64,000 bases of DNA from Anisus vortex (GCA_949126835.1 OX421494.1:4099201-4163200); one strand, 5' to 3'. Shown: positions 45,236 through 56,434, counted from the first letter of the stretch. Notes: generated by a model not told the origin, from the sequence alone. Made by a program: numbers and translations.

Positions 45236-46157
45236 GCTATTCTAAAATTTAAATAACCGAGTGCCACTCATGTAAGACACTATAAACTATTGTCTTATTC
45301 AATAATTTGCATATTTATTTAGACAATGTCAGAAGTAATCGGCTACAAATACAAGTGTACGTCGTTTATTTTTTGTTGTAAACTTGATAATATAATATTT
45401 GGCATCAGTCGTAAAGGTATCTATTATGCTGGCCACACAATCCACTTGTATATCTTGACCAAAGAGACTTTCCCAGGTGCACTCGCCCCAAAGTATTTTA
45501 GAATCTAACTCTCTAAGTTTAAACAATAGACATAAAACTAAATACTATTATTTCTTTCTACTCTTCAGATTCGACAGACCTGTGTATATATATATATATA
45601 TAGAGAGAGAGTAAAGCAGCTTCAGTGTAGATGTATGGATAGTAAGAACAAAAACTCAAAACCAAGTGTACTAAACTAGGAAACAAAATAACAGGACTAG
45701 AGAGGGAATTATTCCAACCTATAAAGAGCCAGTCCTCCATTCAAAAAATGTGCACCCAAAGCAGGACGAGCTGGCACCTATCCAAGAGTCATCCAGTATC
45801 TAATCAATGAGGGCGCCCTATCGGCCATCAAAGTGTACTGCGCCGTCCGATCGAAATCTATTTTTAGCAAATTTCCACATGAGCGACGTGACATAGTCGC
45901 TTAGTTATAGTCTAGTTGTTATAGGGGTTATTGTTTCATGTTGTTATTGTTTCATTGACAAAAAAGAAAAGTAGGTCAACTTTTATTGGTGTTGATGCAG
46001 GACACTCATACAGAATAGAATAAAAATGTATTTTAAGTCTATATGTGACTAAAGTATCGTATCGTTAATGAAAACGTGTTAAAGTTTGGTTTTAATAGAT
46101 CGATTACAGTTACATGATATTCATAATTCCGGTTTTTGGTGAGCCATAGTCACAGAG
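45236..46157. promoter_or_regulatory. Upstream flank of FBXL16 (promoter/5' UTR not resolved)
   Basis: This stretch must hold part of the 5' UTR or an intron before the coding exon, but I cannot place the transcription start. A possible acceptor (CATAGTCACAG) ends at 46155. A SINE scrap (CTGGCCACACAATCCAC) lies near 45430 and a (TA)n/(GA)n tract at 45585-45610. No clear TATA or CpG-island promoter is visible. Confidence 0.3.
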
Positions 46158-46196
46158 ATGTGCCGAGTCAAAGTGAGAGCTTGCCCAGAAAAGTGA
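46158..46196 (+). promoter_or_regulatory. Upstream ORF before the FBXL16 start
   Basis: ATG at 46158, twelve codons (MCRVKVRACPEK), stop at 46194-46196, ending 25 bases before the FBXL16 ATG and in another frame. It could temper translation if this region is in the mRNA, which the sequence alone does not show. Confidence 0.4.
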
Positions 46197-46221
46197 TCGG
46201 GTAGGTGGAGTTAAATCAGTT

Positions 46222-47711
46222 ATGTCTACGATTCGAAAGGCCTACATGGAAATCTCTAACGGAATCCGCGGGCTTCGCTTTCACCGGGACCAGTCGTCCA
46301 GCGGCTCCGACGGCGGAGCGAAAATCGGCTCTTCCGACGACTGCAAGTCCGTCACGAGAAGCTCCAAGAGCGTCGTGCACACGGAGGAGACGTCTTCCTC
46401 GCGGGCGCCTGCCCGAGTGATCGCCCCTGAGGACAGCGCCGTGTCCAACGCCGTGGCGAGGCTATTCCCGAATAAGTCTACGTCAACGCTGTTAGCCAGG
46501 GGAGACTACTCCAGGACGGTGGACAATAAGAATATAAACAACGCACAAACCCCGTCGTCCCCCGCGGCTGCGCTAAAGAACCAATCGCCTCTGGTCAGTC
46601 AGGCCAACCAACCGTCTTCAACTACAACGACGAACTCGTCAGCGGCGGATCCTTCTTGTACCGCCGGCGGCAACAAGCAAGCCAACGGGGACGCCACCAA
46701 CCACAATGGTAAGCTGAAGAGGCCGACCAAAGATGGCGGCGTCTTCTCCACGACAAAGCTCATTGGTTCCCCAAAAGCGGGAATAGCCAGCCGGATACGG
46801 AAGCTCAACCTGAGCATGACGGGACAGAAGTGGGAGTCGAAGGCGGAGACTATCGCGGAGCTGATGATGGACGAGAAGTTCCTGGAGCGGTTTTTCTTCT
46901 ACTTCGCCTCCGAGGATCGCAGACGCCTGTGCCAGGTGTGTAAAAAGTGGAAGCAAATTTTGTACCAAAGTGTGTACTGGGCAGGGGTTATGCCGGTCAT
47001 TAATTTCAAGGAATGGGGCAGCGACAGCACGAAGAAGAAAATGTGCTTCGAGAATTTCCAGCTTCGCGGCTTCGACCAGGTCTGCTTCGTTTCTGCGGTG
47101 GACAAAGACATTACGGAGTTTGTCAACAACACCCCGGCGTGTAAGAAAACATTGCGCGCGGTCAGCGTCCGGTGCTCCAACATTTCCGACAACGCCTTGG
47201 AGAGCCTGATCCGGAAGATGCCCGCGATCAACAAACTAGAGCTCTCCAACTGCAACGAGGTGACCGGGTCCGGGCTCTGGGGGTGCCTCAACCCAAAGAT
47301 CATCGTGCTCACCATAACGGACTGCATCCACATCGCCGACGACACCATCGGGGCCATCGCCCAGCTCCTCCCGGCGCTGCACGAGCTGAACCTGCAGGCG
47401 TACCACGTGACGGACAACGGGCTGGCCCTGTTCGACTCCAAGCTGAACTCCTCCCTGCGGGTGCTGCGGCTCAAGTCGTGCTGGGAGGTGACCAACCACG
47501 GGGTGGTCAACATCATCCACGCCCTGCCCAACATCACGGTGCTCAGCCTGTCCGGCTGCAGCAAGATCACGGACGACGGAATCGAGATCATTGCGGAGAA
47601 CATGAAGAAGCTGAAGAGCTTGGACATTTCATGGTGTGCCAGAGTGACGGACGCTTCTTTGGAATACGTTGCTTGTGACCTTGGATTACTGGAGGAACTT
47701 ATTCTAGACAG
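46222..47711 (+). CDS. FBXL16: F-box/LRR-repeat protein 16, coding exon 1
   Basis: First coding exon of a three-exon gene: join 46222-47711, 53917-54065, 61470-61618, 595 codons plus stop. The ATG at 46222 is the first in frame after a stop at 46174 and has G at -3. Residues 1-210 are Ser/Asn/Thr/Ala-rich and look disordered; the vertebrate protein is shorter (about 480 residues), so the difference lies mostly here. Residues ~213-255 (ELMMDEKFLERFFFYFASED, then RRRLCQVCKKWKQILY) form the F-box-like segment; it lacks the usual Leu-Pro start. From ~310 on, LRRs of the Cys-containing type follow (KLELSNCNEVTGSGL, LSLSGCSKITDDG, LDISWCARVTDASL). The family recruits substrates or, for FBXL16, has been reported to bind partners without assembling a usual CUL1 ligase. 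The exon ends ACAG|GTAAAG, phase 2. Third codon positions are GC-rich, unlike flanking DNA. Confidence 0.95.
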
Positions 47712-47869
47712 GTAAAGCTATTGACCAATACACCATTTAATTAGACTAACTCACCATCAAAGTAATCAATTGATCTAACAAATAATTGGTCAATCAGTCC
47801 AAAGAATTTCATCAACTATGCATATGCTATCTAACCCTCTATCTATATAATTTATATATACCTCTCTCT

Positions 47870-48230
47870 CGATTTATCTATCTATCTGTCTGTCAGTCTA
47901 TCTGTCTGTCAATTAGTGTATGTCTATCTGTCTGTCGAGCAGTGCGGCATGACATGGCGTGAAGTAAAGAAATCTGTCACAGAACCGAGTGCGTTCGAGA
48001 CTTTTTGCTGACGCCCTTTGTTCCACAAGGAATTTAAGGAAATATGTCCAGTCAAGTATCTGTCTGTCAGTTTGTGTCTTTCTATCAGTCTGTCAATTAG
48101 TATAATTATGTCTGTCTGTAAATTAGTGTATGCATGTCAGTTGTTTTTCTCTCTTATCAGTCTGTCCTTCTGCCCAGTTTGTGTCTATCTAGCCGTCAAT
48201 CAGCGCTCTGTACATCTGTCTGAGCAGTCA
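47870..48230. repeat. (CTGT)n/(CTAT)n degenerate simple repeat
   Basis: Scattered CTGTCTGTC and TATCTATC units with a recurring 'GTCAATTAGTGTATG' motif (47912 and 48118). Interrupted by about 100 bp of non-repeat DNA near 47945-48045. Confidence 0.75.
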
Positions 48231-49319
48231 TGAACGCGGTGCTGATTTATCCTGTCCCCGATGATCCCTACTTGTGCCGTGTTTATAAATCATTTCCAAG
48301 ACTATCCCTTACATCGTGTGTGTGTGTGTCCGACTCTGTTTATCACTAATTATCCACATCACCAATATGTATTGTGAAAAAACACCACGAAACACAACTT
48401 AATAACAGCCAGAGTTTTTTTTTTTTTGTAAGACGAGATTTAGCTTATTAACTCTTAGCTCGGGGGACTTTTTTTGTTTTTTTTGTGTGTTTGTGGAGCG
48501 TACAATGGTAACGACAGAACGCCCCACACAAATCTCCACCCCCGCAGCCGAGTTTTCTCAAGTTTCATGGCCAGAAAAAAATCAATAAATTAAAATTGAA
48601 TACATTTCCGAGCTATTAAAAAAATGTCTGACTTAAAATTGGAAAGGAAAAATGTCAAGATTTATAGACTTCCGGTCACGAGGTCATTGCAGCCTGTAAA
48701 ATGATTGTACGTTTTTAGGATTGAAAAGAGTTAATGAATGGCGTGTTGCAGAAGTGTTGCGCGTGAATCACTGACCAGTAACGTGTCATAACATAACTAA
48801 CCAATCAATTGGTGATACGGGGGGACCAATTCGTGGACCACCACGTTCTGTTCGACCACTTGACCATCTCGTGAGTGCACCAGATGACCACTCATCTCAG
48901 ACCACACAGACCACGCCGAGTGCTCTCTCTCTCTCCGTCAGCCCAGGCGCCATCAGTAGGAAAGAAAACCCAACCCACATAACTCCATCACCTGTTTAGG
49001 ATTACCTCCCATATATTTATTCCCCCCTGTTGTTTTTATCTCCCCCTTTAAAGAGGGCTAGCTTCTAGAAGTATGACGTAAAACCTCTCTTTTAAAAAAT
49101 GTCTTGTCTGTACTTCTTACTTGTTTTGCCATTTTTTTCTTAGTTAACAAAAAATGGCTTTAAATTTTTTTTTACTTTTAAGGGATGAAATATGTATTTG
49201 TCAATTAGACTTTCTGTCTAGCTGTCATTTTGAATCACTAGAGTACACCGCCCTTGTCAGTGTATGCCTATTTTGATATTTGTGTGTATACGTTTATGTA
49301 TACGCATATTAGACATAAG

Positions 49320-49700
49320 ATAACAGGACAAAGTTTCAAATGCAGAGGTCTTACAAAGAGCAGGGCGCAAGACATCCGCATTACTCTCAGCAATAGGCGT
49401 CTCAGCTGGCTAGGTCATGTACACCGAATGCCACAGGGTCGACTCTCACAGGACATGCTTTATGGAACGTTGACTTCAAGGCAGAACCCTACTGGACGTC
49501 AAAAAAATGAGATTTGCGGATGCCTGTAAAGGAGACGCCACCTCCAAATTGTCCCCAACCGTTGGGAGGTCATGGCGCAGGATAGGCCCATCTGGAGGTC
49601 AGGAATTAAATAAGGTTCCAGGCTTGCAGGAGAGGATCGCACAAAGATCAAGAAGGTGGAGAAAAATATGCCCCCCCCCCCTCCGCTGCATTCATTGGCA
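49320..49700 (+). pseudogene. LINE C-terminal fragment, WLGHVHRM type
   Basis: It encodes RITLSNRRLSWLGHVHRMPQ, then LSQDMLYGTL.., and, after frame breaks, codons resembling ..LRFxDxCKxDL... This is the 'rRLrWxGHVxRM....GrpxLRFkD' tail of LINE ORF2 proteins. A C-run at 49670-49681 separates it from the region before the 34-bp array. Confidence 0.75.
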
Positions 49701-49813
49701 TCCAGTGTGACCGAACCGGTACTTCCAGGAATCGGTCCATTAGCCACACGAGGGTGTGCAAGAGAAATAGATCGTCTCTCGAGACGTAAAAATGTCGACG
49801 ACGTTTATGTATC

Positions 49814-50813
49814 TGTTCAACTGTCAGCGTCATCCATATCCGCGAAATGTTCAACTGTCAGCATTATCCATATCCACGAAATGTTCAACTGTCAGCCTCA
49901 TCCATATCCACGAAATGTTCAACTGTCAGCCTCATCCATATCCACAAAATGTTCCACTGTCAGTCTCACCCATATCCACGAAATGTTCAACTGTCAGCAT
50001 CATCCATATCCACGAAATGTTCAACTGTCAGTATCATCCATATCCACGAAATGTTCAACTGTCAGCATCATCCATATCCACGAAATGTTCAACTGTCAGC
50101 CTCATCCATATCCACGAAATGTTCAACTGTCAGCCTCATCCATATCCACGAAATGTTCAACTGTCAGCCTCATCCATATCCACGAAATGTTCAACTGTCA
50201 GCCTCATCCATATCCACGAAATGTTCAACTGTCAGCCTCATCCATATCCACGAAATGTTCAACTGTCAGCATCATCCATATCCACGAAATGTTCAACTGT
50301 CAGCCTCATCCATATCCACGAAATGTTCAACTGTCAGCCTCATCCATATCCACGAAATGTTCAACTGTCAGCTTCATCCATACCCACGAAATGTTCAACT
50401 GTCAGCCTCATCCATATCCACGCAATGTTCAACTGTCAGCATCATCCATATCCACGAAATGTTCAACTGTCAGCATCATCCATATCCACGAAATGTTCAA
50501 CTGTCAGCATCATCCATATCCACGAAATGTTCAACTGTCAGCCTCATCCATATCCACGAAATGTTCAACTGTCAGCCTCATCCATAATTACGAAATGTTT
50601 AACTGTCAGCATCATCCAAATCCACGAAATGTTCAACTGTCAGCCTCATCTATATCCACGAAATGTTCAACTGTCAGCATCATCCATATCCACGAAATGT
50701 TCAACTGTCAGCATCATCCATATCCACGAAATGTTCAACTGTCAGCATCATCCATATCCACGAAATGTTCAACTGTCAGCATCATCCATATCCACGAAAT
50801 GTTCAACTGTCAA
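49814..50813 (+). repeat. 34-bp tandem repeat, about 29 copies, in FBXL16 intron 1
   Basis: Exact 34-bp period: TGTTCAACTGTCAG starts at 49814 and recurs every 34 bp to 50800 (30 occurrences of the start). The rest of the unit is CATCATCCATATCCACGAAA, with a C/A variant in 'CCTCATCC' versus 'CATCATCC'. Units are nearly identical. Since 34 is not a multiple of 3, each frame cycles through all three phases of the unit, and none contains a stop. That creates three long overlapping frames (393, 344 and 246 aa) that are not genes. Confidence 0.97.
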
Positions 50814-50849
50814 GCTATTAAAATAAATAGACAATAGCTACATCATTAA

Positions 50850-52240
50850 ATGGCTATAAAGATAATGGCTACAGCAATAAAATTGCTTTTAAAAATAACA
50901 GGTGCAATATTCAAAGTGACAAAAACGATAGTTACAATATTTAAAAACAAAGACACATTAGCACATACTGGTAATAATACAAAGGAAGCATAAAAACAAA
51001 CCGAGATCAGGAACGAGGCATCACAGGTCATAGGCCGACCTAAACAGATGGGTTTTAAGGGACTTTTTGAAAGTGAAGGAGGTTTCACAATGACGAATGT
51101 GGAAGCGGAGCTGGTTACAGAAAGTGGGGGCGTGGAAGAAGAAGGAACGGTCGCCGATGGTTTTGGTTTTGGTTCTTGGGATTGAGAGGGTTCTATTGTC
51201 AGTGGAAGAGCGTCGTTGTCTTGTGGGGATGTAAGGAAGCAACAGTTCAGAGAGATAGACAGGAAAATGAGGGTCAGTGAAAGAATTGATGCGAGAGGAT
51301 ATTGGAAGCCAGTGGAGTTGCTGCATGTGGGGTTGAATGTGGTCATGTTTCTTTGCTTTAAAAATGAGTCTGCATGCTGAGTTCTGTACCCTCTGAAGTT
51401 TGTTTGTCTATGTGGTGCTGAGGAATGCCTGCGAGGAGAGTGTGACAGTAGTCAAATTTTGAAAGAATGAGTGAACAGACGAGAGTTTTTGTGGCGTCAA
51501 AGGAGAGGAAGTGTCTAATGGCGCTGATTTTTCTGAGTTCGTTGTATGCTGATCTGCAGATGTTCGTGACGTGTTTGTCCATGGAGAGGGTGTCTGTGAA
51601 CGTGACTCCAAGGTTTCTGGCAGAGGAAGAGAGTGTGATGTCAGAGTTGCCGATAGATATAGAAGAAGGAGCAGATGGAGGGAGAGGTTTGTTTTGAGAG
51701 TGGATGAGAAGGATTTCTGTTTTGTCATCATTTAGCTTCAGTTTGTTGCAAGTCATCCAACGCTTTGCGTCGTCTACGCACTCCTGCATGCGAAGGACGG
51801 TGGCATCGAGTTGATCAGGAAAGCAAGAGTCACTGATCTGAGTGTCATCAGCAAAGGACTGACTGGAAACTGAGTGGTGGCTGATGAGGGATGATAGAGG
51901 ATTAGTGTAGAGAATGAAAAGGACCGGCCCAAGGACCGATCCTTGAGGAACTCCAAGAGACAGGGCTGAAGGTTTGGAAGAGCTGTTGGAAATACACTGT
52001 TTTGAGTTCTGTCTGAAAGATAAGACTGAAACCAGTTTAGAGCTGAGCCAGTAAGTCCGAAAGAAAGATGAAGACGGTCAAGAAGAATCTGGTGGTCAAT
52101 GGTATCAAATGCCGCGGAGAGATCTAACAGAGTGAGATTAGAGAGTTTGCCGCCGTCCATCGCGCACAGGAGGTCGCTCATGACTCGGACCAGCGCTGTT
52201 TCTGTGCTATGACCTGGCCGGTAGGCGGACTAAGAGGAAG
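50850..52240 (-). pseudogene. L2/CR1-like LINE, RT and C-terminus, decayed
   Basis: Read on the minus strand: [20 protein letters not shown] (first catalytic Asp motif), then [11 protein letters not shown]. After a frameshift comes the catalytic FADDT box (complement of 51841-51855), then CNKLKLNDDKTEILLIHS, NLGVTFTDTLSMDKHV and DYCHTLLAGIP. After another break come HWLPISSRI, PYIPTRQRRSS, GDRSFFFHAPTFCNQL and FKKSLKTHLF. This is the canonical order for L2/CR1-type elements. At least two frameshifts and the absence of the 5' half mark it as dead. It lies antisense to FBXL16 inside intron 1. Confidence 0.88.
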
Positions 52241-52333
52241 GATAGAGATTGCGAGAGTGAAGATAGTCAGATAGCTGAGAGAGTACGAGTTTTTCTGTGA
52301 TTTGATGCAATCGTATATAAAATTCTTACAATG

Positions 52334-52590
52334 AGGGCACAGTGGCCGAGCGGCAGCGCGTTTGACTAGCGAACCAAAGGCCCATGGGTTCGAATCCTGG
52401 TGAAGGCTAGGTGTTCCCAGGTAAGGAGGGTGTCCCTGAGTCTACCCTGCTCTGATGGGCACATGACTTTAGTTGGTGTGAAGTAAAGGCGGCTGGGCAT
52501 TGTGCTGGCCACACAATCTCCTAGTATGCCCTGGACACAGAAACTGGTGAGCGCTGCTTCACCGGCCCTATGGTCCGATGGTACTTTACT
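52334..52590 (+). mobile_element. tRNA-derived SINE, best-preserved copy
   Basis: The head starts CACAGTGGCCGAGCGGCAGC (A box TGGCCGAGCGG), with a B box GGTTCGAATCC at about 52388-52398. The body has 'TCTACCCTGCTCTGATGGG', 'GTAAAGGCGGCTGGGC', 'GTGCTGGCCACACAATCTCC' and 'CTGGTGAGCGCTGCTTCACC'. The 3' end is GGTCCGATGGTACTTTACT. About 255 bp, no poly-A tail. The tRNA source is not assigned. Confidence 0.9.
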
Positions 52591-53089
52591 AAATACAATT
52601 TACAGCATTTTGCTTTAGACGCCGATTAAAGAAAAAGTGTTAAAAATATTTTGACATTTGTGAAAATAATCTATTTTTATAAGTTGTTTTTTTTAAAGCA
52701 AAATTATTTCTGCTTTTTTACTTTCAAAGGGCAATCACCCTTTTTAAAAATTAAACAGTCATGTGAAAAAGAGCCAGCCATTTTGAAAACTTTGACAGGG
52801 GCATGATTGTTTATAGGGTATTAGATGGCTCAATGACTAAAAGAAACGTTCATATATTTTATACTTTTAGTGTTTTTATATTCATTTTTTTTATATCAAA
52901 GGTATTACTTCTTTTTTTTTTTTAACTTTTAAAAATGTAGACTATGTTTATTTACCTAAACCCACTGATCTATAAAAAGAATGGATTGGGCCCGGATATT
53001 ATATTTTTGAAGCCACAATAAATAGGCTTTCACGTGACTTTCATCATGATCATCAATCCCATGACCGTTGAGGTCGTTGGGGGGGGGGG

Positions 53090-53500
53090 GGGGGAGCAAA
53101 TGGATACTTCGGCCGTCAACTTTCTCCACTTTTGCCTATCTTGAGCGGTTGTCAATAGTTGAGTCAACTGCAGCCCTGTCCAATCCTTGACATTGTCAAA
53201 CCAGCATCTCCGCTAACGGCCTCTACTACGCCCACCTTCCACCGTGCCCTGGAGGATTGTTTTTGTCAGGCTATTGTGCCGCAACACATGACCGAACCAT
53301 GTCAGTTTGCGCCGTTTGATTGTAGCCATGTTTTCTTGAGGGCCTGCAATTGAGGATATTCTGTCCCACACATACGCATTAGTCCAGTGTCCTGTGAAGT
53401 ATTTTTCTCATGCATTTATTTTCGAACACCTGCAACTTGTTTTCAGTTGCTGATAGAAGCGTCCATGTCTCACATTCATACAGAACAATAACTTTGAGTT
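53090..53500 (-). pseudogene. LINE C-terminal fragment, antisense in intron 1
   Basis: The complement encodes YECETWTLLSATENKLQVFE, then NKCMRKILH.., then, broken by stops, WHGSVMCCGTIA-like and RARWKVGVVEAVSGD-like stretches. This follows the CE.WTL..E.RC.R.IL...GHV.R..LxKtxLQG order of LINE ORF2 ends. A 16-base G-run (53079-53094) marks one edge. Confidence 0.65.
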
Positions 53501-53916
53501 ATCTATAAAATTAGATTTCCTAAACACTGACCTGCAAATACATTTCAAGTGACTTAGATTTCCTTTTTATAATATAGATTTGTTCTAATTATAGTTTTTT
53601 TTTCCTTATAACTTGCTTACATAGATAAGTGAATAGCAAGCCAGCTATCCATCCGATCATTCATCCATCCATCTATTCGTCCGTCAACCCATGTATTAAT
53701 TCAACCATCCGTTCGACGTGTGCGTTTGTCCGTCTATCTATATACCTTTGCATTTTTTCTGTTCATCCCCAATTACGTCTGTCGCACAGTCTATCAGTCC
53801 ACCAGTCGTTCGATCTATTTCTACTTGCGCCCTCTGCATTAGCTCTCCATTTTCCAGTCTAACCTGAACTACTTCTCGCGACAGAACACTCACGCGACTA
53901 TTCTTTTCCTTCCCAG

Positions 53917-54065
53917 GTGTACACACGTGACGGACATCGGGATCGGCTACATCTCCACAATGACCTCGCTGACCAGGCTCTTCGTACGATGGTGCATCCA
54001 GGTGGGGGACTACGGCCTGCACCACATCTTCTCGATGAGGAACCTGAGGGTGCTGTCCATAGCAG
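53917..54065 (+). CDS. FBXL16: F-box/LRR-repeat protein 16, coding exon 2
   Basis: 149 bp between CAG|G and GCAG|GTTGGT. The first base completes the Arg codon left by exon 1 (AG+G). It encodes CTHVTDIGIGYISTMTSLTR, then LFVRWCIQVGDYGLHHIF and SMRNLRVLSIAG: two more Cys-type leucine-rich repeats in register with exon 1. It ends in phase 1. The residues match the FBXL16 family order (LDRC..TDxGxxYxSTMxSL..L.xRWC.QV.DxGLxH). GC content is far above the flanking intron. Confidence 0.93.
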
Positions 54066-54152
54066 GTTGGTCAAGTGTACCTGTAGCATTTATACTGACT
54101 ACTGACCTCATGCTTTATTTGTCTGTTACTATAATGAATAAATATGAGGGTA

Positions 54153-54198
54153 TGTGTATTAGAGCAGTGGTTCCCTGTGTATTAGAGCAGTGGTTCCC
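54153..54198 (+). repeat. 23-bp perfect tandem duplication at a hAT end
   Basis: TGTGTATTAGAGCAGTGGTTCCC is too long to give in full; its two copies are at 54153-54175 and 54176-54198. Each contains the flank TATTAGAG followed by the hAT tip CAGTGGTTCCC. Confidence 0.9.
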
Positions 54199-54300
54199 AT
54201 CCTTTTTTAGGCTGCGACCCCTTAATACAGTTTCTCTTGATGTCGCGCCCCCCCCCCCCCCCCCCCAAAAAAAAAAAAAAAAAAAAAAAAAATTCGTCGC
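54188..54300 (+). mobile_element. hAT (Charlie-like) left end
   Basis: CAGTGGTTCCCATCC starts at 54188 and continues 'GGCTGCGACCCCTTAATACA', which resembles Charlie-type hAT termini known from many animals. A 19-base C-run (54248-54266) and 26-base A-run (54267-54292) follow. I cannot find the matching right end. Confidence 0.65.
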
Positions 54301-54421
54301 TCGCTATTACTGCAATTTGAATTGTAATGTAAATATCTCATATGCATGATGTATTTTAATTGTTACAAATTGATTATATTTAAAGCATAGCCGTTAATCA
54401 CAAAAACAATATAAAAAAATT

Positions 54422-54515
54422 TGCGTAATATACATTCCTGCCGTAGCCCCCCCCCTCCCCCCTTCTCACCTTTCATTTGAACGTATATTGCCGGCTGCAG
54501 TAAATTAGCCTTCAG
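54422..54515 (+). repeat. Dispersed repeat, copy 1 (pair at 62507)
   Basis: 'ATATACATTCCTGCCGTAGC', a C-run, 'TTTGAACGTAT.TTGCCGG' and 'CAGTAAATTAG' are shared with 62507-62622. The family is unknown to me; both copies have a C-run at the same place. Confidence 0.75.
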
Positions 54516-54606
54516 TTTTATTGAATATTTAAAATACAAAGATAGCTAGAACAAAAAACATGGATGGATAGATGGGTCGACAGTTAGCCAGAAAAGAAAG
54601 ATAATA

Positions 54607-54607
<1 letters not shown>

Positions 54608-54632
<25 letters not shown>
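54608..54632. repeat. (GA)n microsatellite
   Basis: Twelve GA units. Confidence 0.9.
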
Positions 54633-54637
<5 letters not shown>

Positions 54638-55149
54638 TAACAAGCAATATATAAAGAAAAACATTGACAACAGCACACCTATAGATTACAAAATATCTAA
54701 TAAGTTAGGATACTAAATAAAGTTGCACTTTTTTAAATCGATTAGACACTGAACTAAACAAGTTGACAAGGAAATGTCTAACTTCTGAAATATTTATTTT
54801 CTGAACTGGTGGGTCGTGCTACGCCCGTGGCGAAATTGGTGTGTGTGTGTGCGTGCTTGTAAATGGTGTGTAACGGGATCGAATGTGTAGTAATGTTGAT
54901 GGTGCAACACGTTATGGAAAGGAAATGGTTAGGTTTAGCATTAGCTTCAAATATTGATCTATGCTGGTTGTATGTCGTTTTTTTTGCTTCGTTGTGCATC
55001 TGTAAGTAGGTCATGGTCGAATAGGAAACGTAAGACTTGACCCAAATTCCCCGGATATGACACGGTTAGACGTGAGATAGACAAAAAATAAATACACAAA
55101 ACAAAACAAGAACATACCGGTACACATTTCTCACACACATAGACTAGGC

Positions 55150-55512
55150 CAGGGGTCTCAAACACGCGGCCTGCGGGCCGCATGCGGCCCACCAAATGGA
55201 TTTTTGTGGCCAGCCAGTAAGGTTACAAAAATGTACTATTCGTGAAATTCAGACGTCAAATTTTATTGTTAATTGTATATACGTAACATACGTAATAATA
55301 AAAATAATAATGATAGTTCACTTTGGTATAATTCTTTGTGTCTAAATTGTAAATTGGCATATTATTCGTGATTAGTAGTTAAATGAGTAAAGATGAATGA
55401 AGTGTTTTTTGTTTACTAGGATCGGGATGTTGGGGGGGGGGGGGGGGGGTGCGGCCCTTGACACATCTCGTGATAAAATGGCACATGCCTTCAACCGAGT
55501 TTGAGACCCCAG
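55150..55512. mobile_element. hAT element of the CAGGGGTCTCAAAC family, 363 bp
   Basis: The left end CAGGGGTCTCAAAC and the complement of the right end CTGGGGTCTCAAAC match in 13 of 14. Flanks GACTAGGC (55142-55149) and GTCTAGGC (55513-55520) match in 7 of 8. It contains 'GCATGCGGCCCACCAA', shared with the next element, and an 18-base G-run (55432-55449). Confidence 0.88.
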
Positions 55513-56119
55513 GTCTAGGCCAATACACACACATACACACTTGCACGTGATGGCTGTACTGCGATCTGAGTCAAGGAAGCGGTGTGTGAGTTATGTCCCC
55601 CCACTGAAGTTGTCGTGTGATTGAGTGCAGAAACAAAGGGCAGAGAACTCTCAAAGAAAGCTTTAAAAAAATGGCACAAGGGCGAGAGAAATTAAAGAAT
55701 AATACTAAAAAGAACATTACAGTTCAAACGACAAAGAAATAAAAACATGGAACAAAGAGAATATGAAACAAAAGAAGAAAATAAATAATTCATTATTTAC
55801 TTGCACCGCCATGACTTGGGCTAAAAATAGAATTTCGGTTAGTTGTAGAAAAAAAATGAAACGTGGTCTAAAAGTTCAAGGTCGACAAATGGTTAAATCG
55901 GGGCCCCATACGTTAGTGTAAAGGGGAAGGGGGGGGGGGGGAAATAAAATTAAAACAAAGGCAGATATAAAATTTTCTAAAAATCTGACTAAAAAAAAGT
56001 GGGGGTGGGTCAATATCTGGATTTAGCCAGTCACCTAAAATCCATGGCCCAGCCCTTCAACTTTTAAATATATATTTATGGTTTAAAGTTTAAAAAATGT
56101 ATCTATGCTTTAACTAGAC

Positions 56120-56426
56120 CAGGGGTCTCAAACGCACAACCCGCGGGCATGCGGCCCACCAAGTGGATTTGTGTGGCCCGCCAGTAAGCTTCCAAAAAAA
56201 AATAATTTAGGCCTACTATTCGTGAAATTCAGACAGCTACTACTGATACAAAATTTTATTGTTCATTTATATAAGTAACATACTACCTATTATCAGATAT
56301 CTGTAGTAGAATGAGCTAAGATGTGTTCTTCCTTTTCTAAGGTGGGTTTTTTTTCTGGAGGGGGGGGGGGTGTGGCCCTTGACACATAAAAGGGCACATG
56401 CCTCCATCCTTGTTTGTGACTCCCTG
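56120..56426. mobile_element. hAT element of the CAGGGGTCTCAAAC family, 307 bp
   Basis: Left end CAGGGGTCTCAAAC, right end TTTGTGACTCCCTG. The exact 8-bp duplication AACTAGAC flanks it (56112-56119 and 56427-56434). It is collinear with 55150-55512 ('ATTCGTGAAATTCAGAC', 'GCCCTTGACACAT') with internal deletions. Confidence 0.92.
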
Positions 56427-56434
56427 AACTAGAC

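Larger units (their letters stand above)
47712..53916 (+). other. FBXL16: FBXL16 intron 1 (6,205 bp)
   Basis: It opens with GTAAAG and closes with a pyrimidine-rich tract and CAG at 53914-53916. In order it holds a CTGT/TATC-rich tract, about 1 kb of unrecognised AT-rich DNA (48235-49319), LINE and 34-bp array sequence, an L2-like LINE, a SINE, unrecognised DNA (52591-53078), a poly-G run and another LINE relic. Confidence 0.9.

Noticed and set aside
46599..47627. Antisense and alternative-frame ORFs across FBXL16 exon 1 (up to 242 aa)
   Set aside because: Shadows of the GC-rich FBXL16 coding frame; no family resemblance.
49814..50813. CRISPR-like array
   Set aside because: Units are contiguous with no spacers and the window is eukaryotic. 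The same holds for the 23-, 24-, 45- and 61-bp arrays.
49656..50837. Long overlapping plus-strand frames (393, 344 and 246 aa) as a repeat-protein gene
   Set aside because: They are the three phases of a near-perfect 34-bp tandem array in an FBXL16 intron; no start context, splice signals or codon bias support translation.
52334..52410. Functional tRNA gene
   Set aside because: A and B boxes are present but no complete cloverleaf or acceptor stem is visible, and the same head opens a dispersed SINE body.
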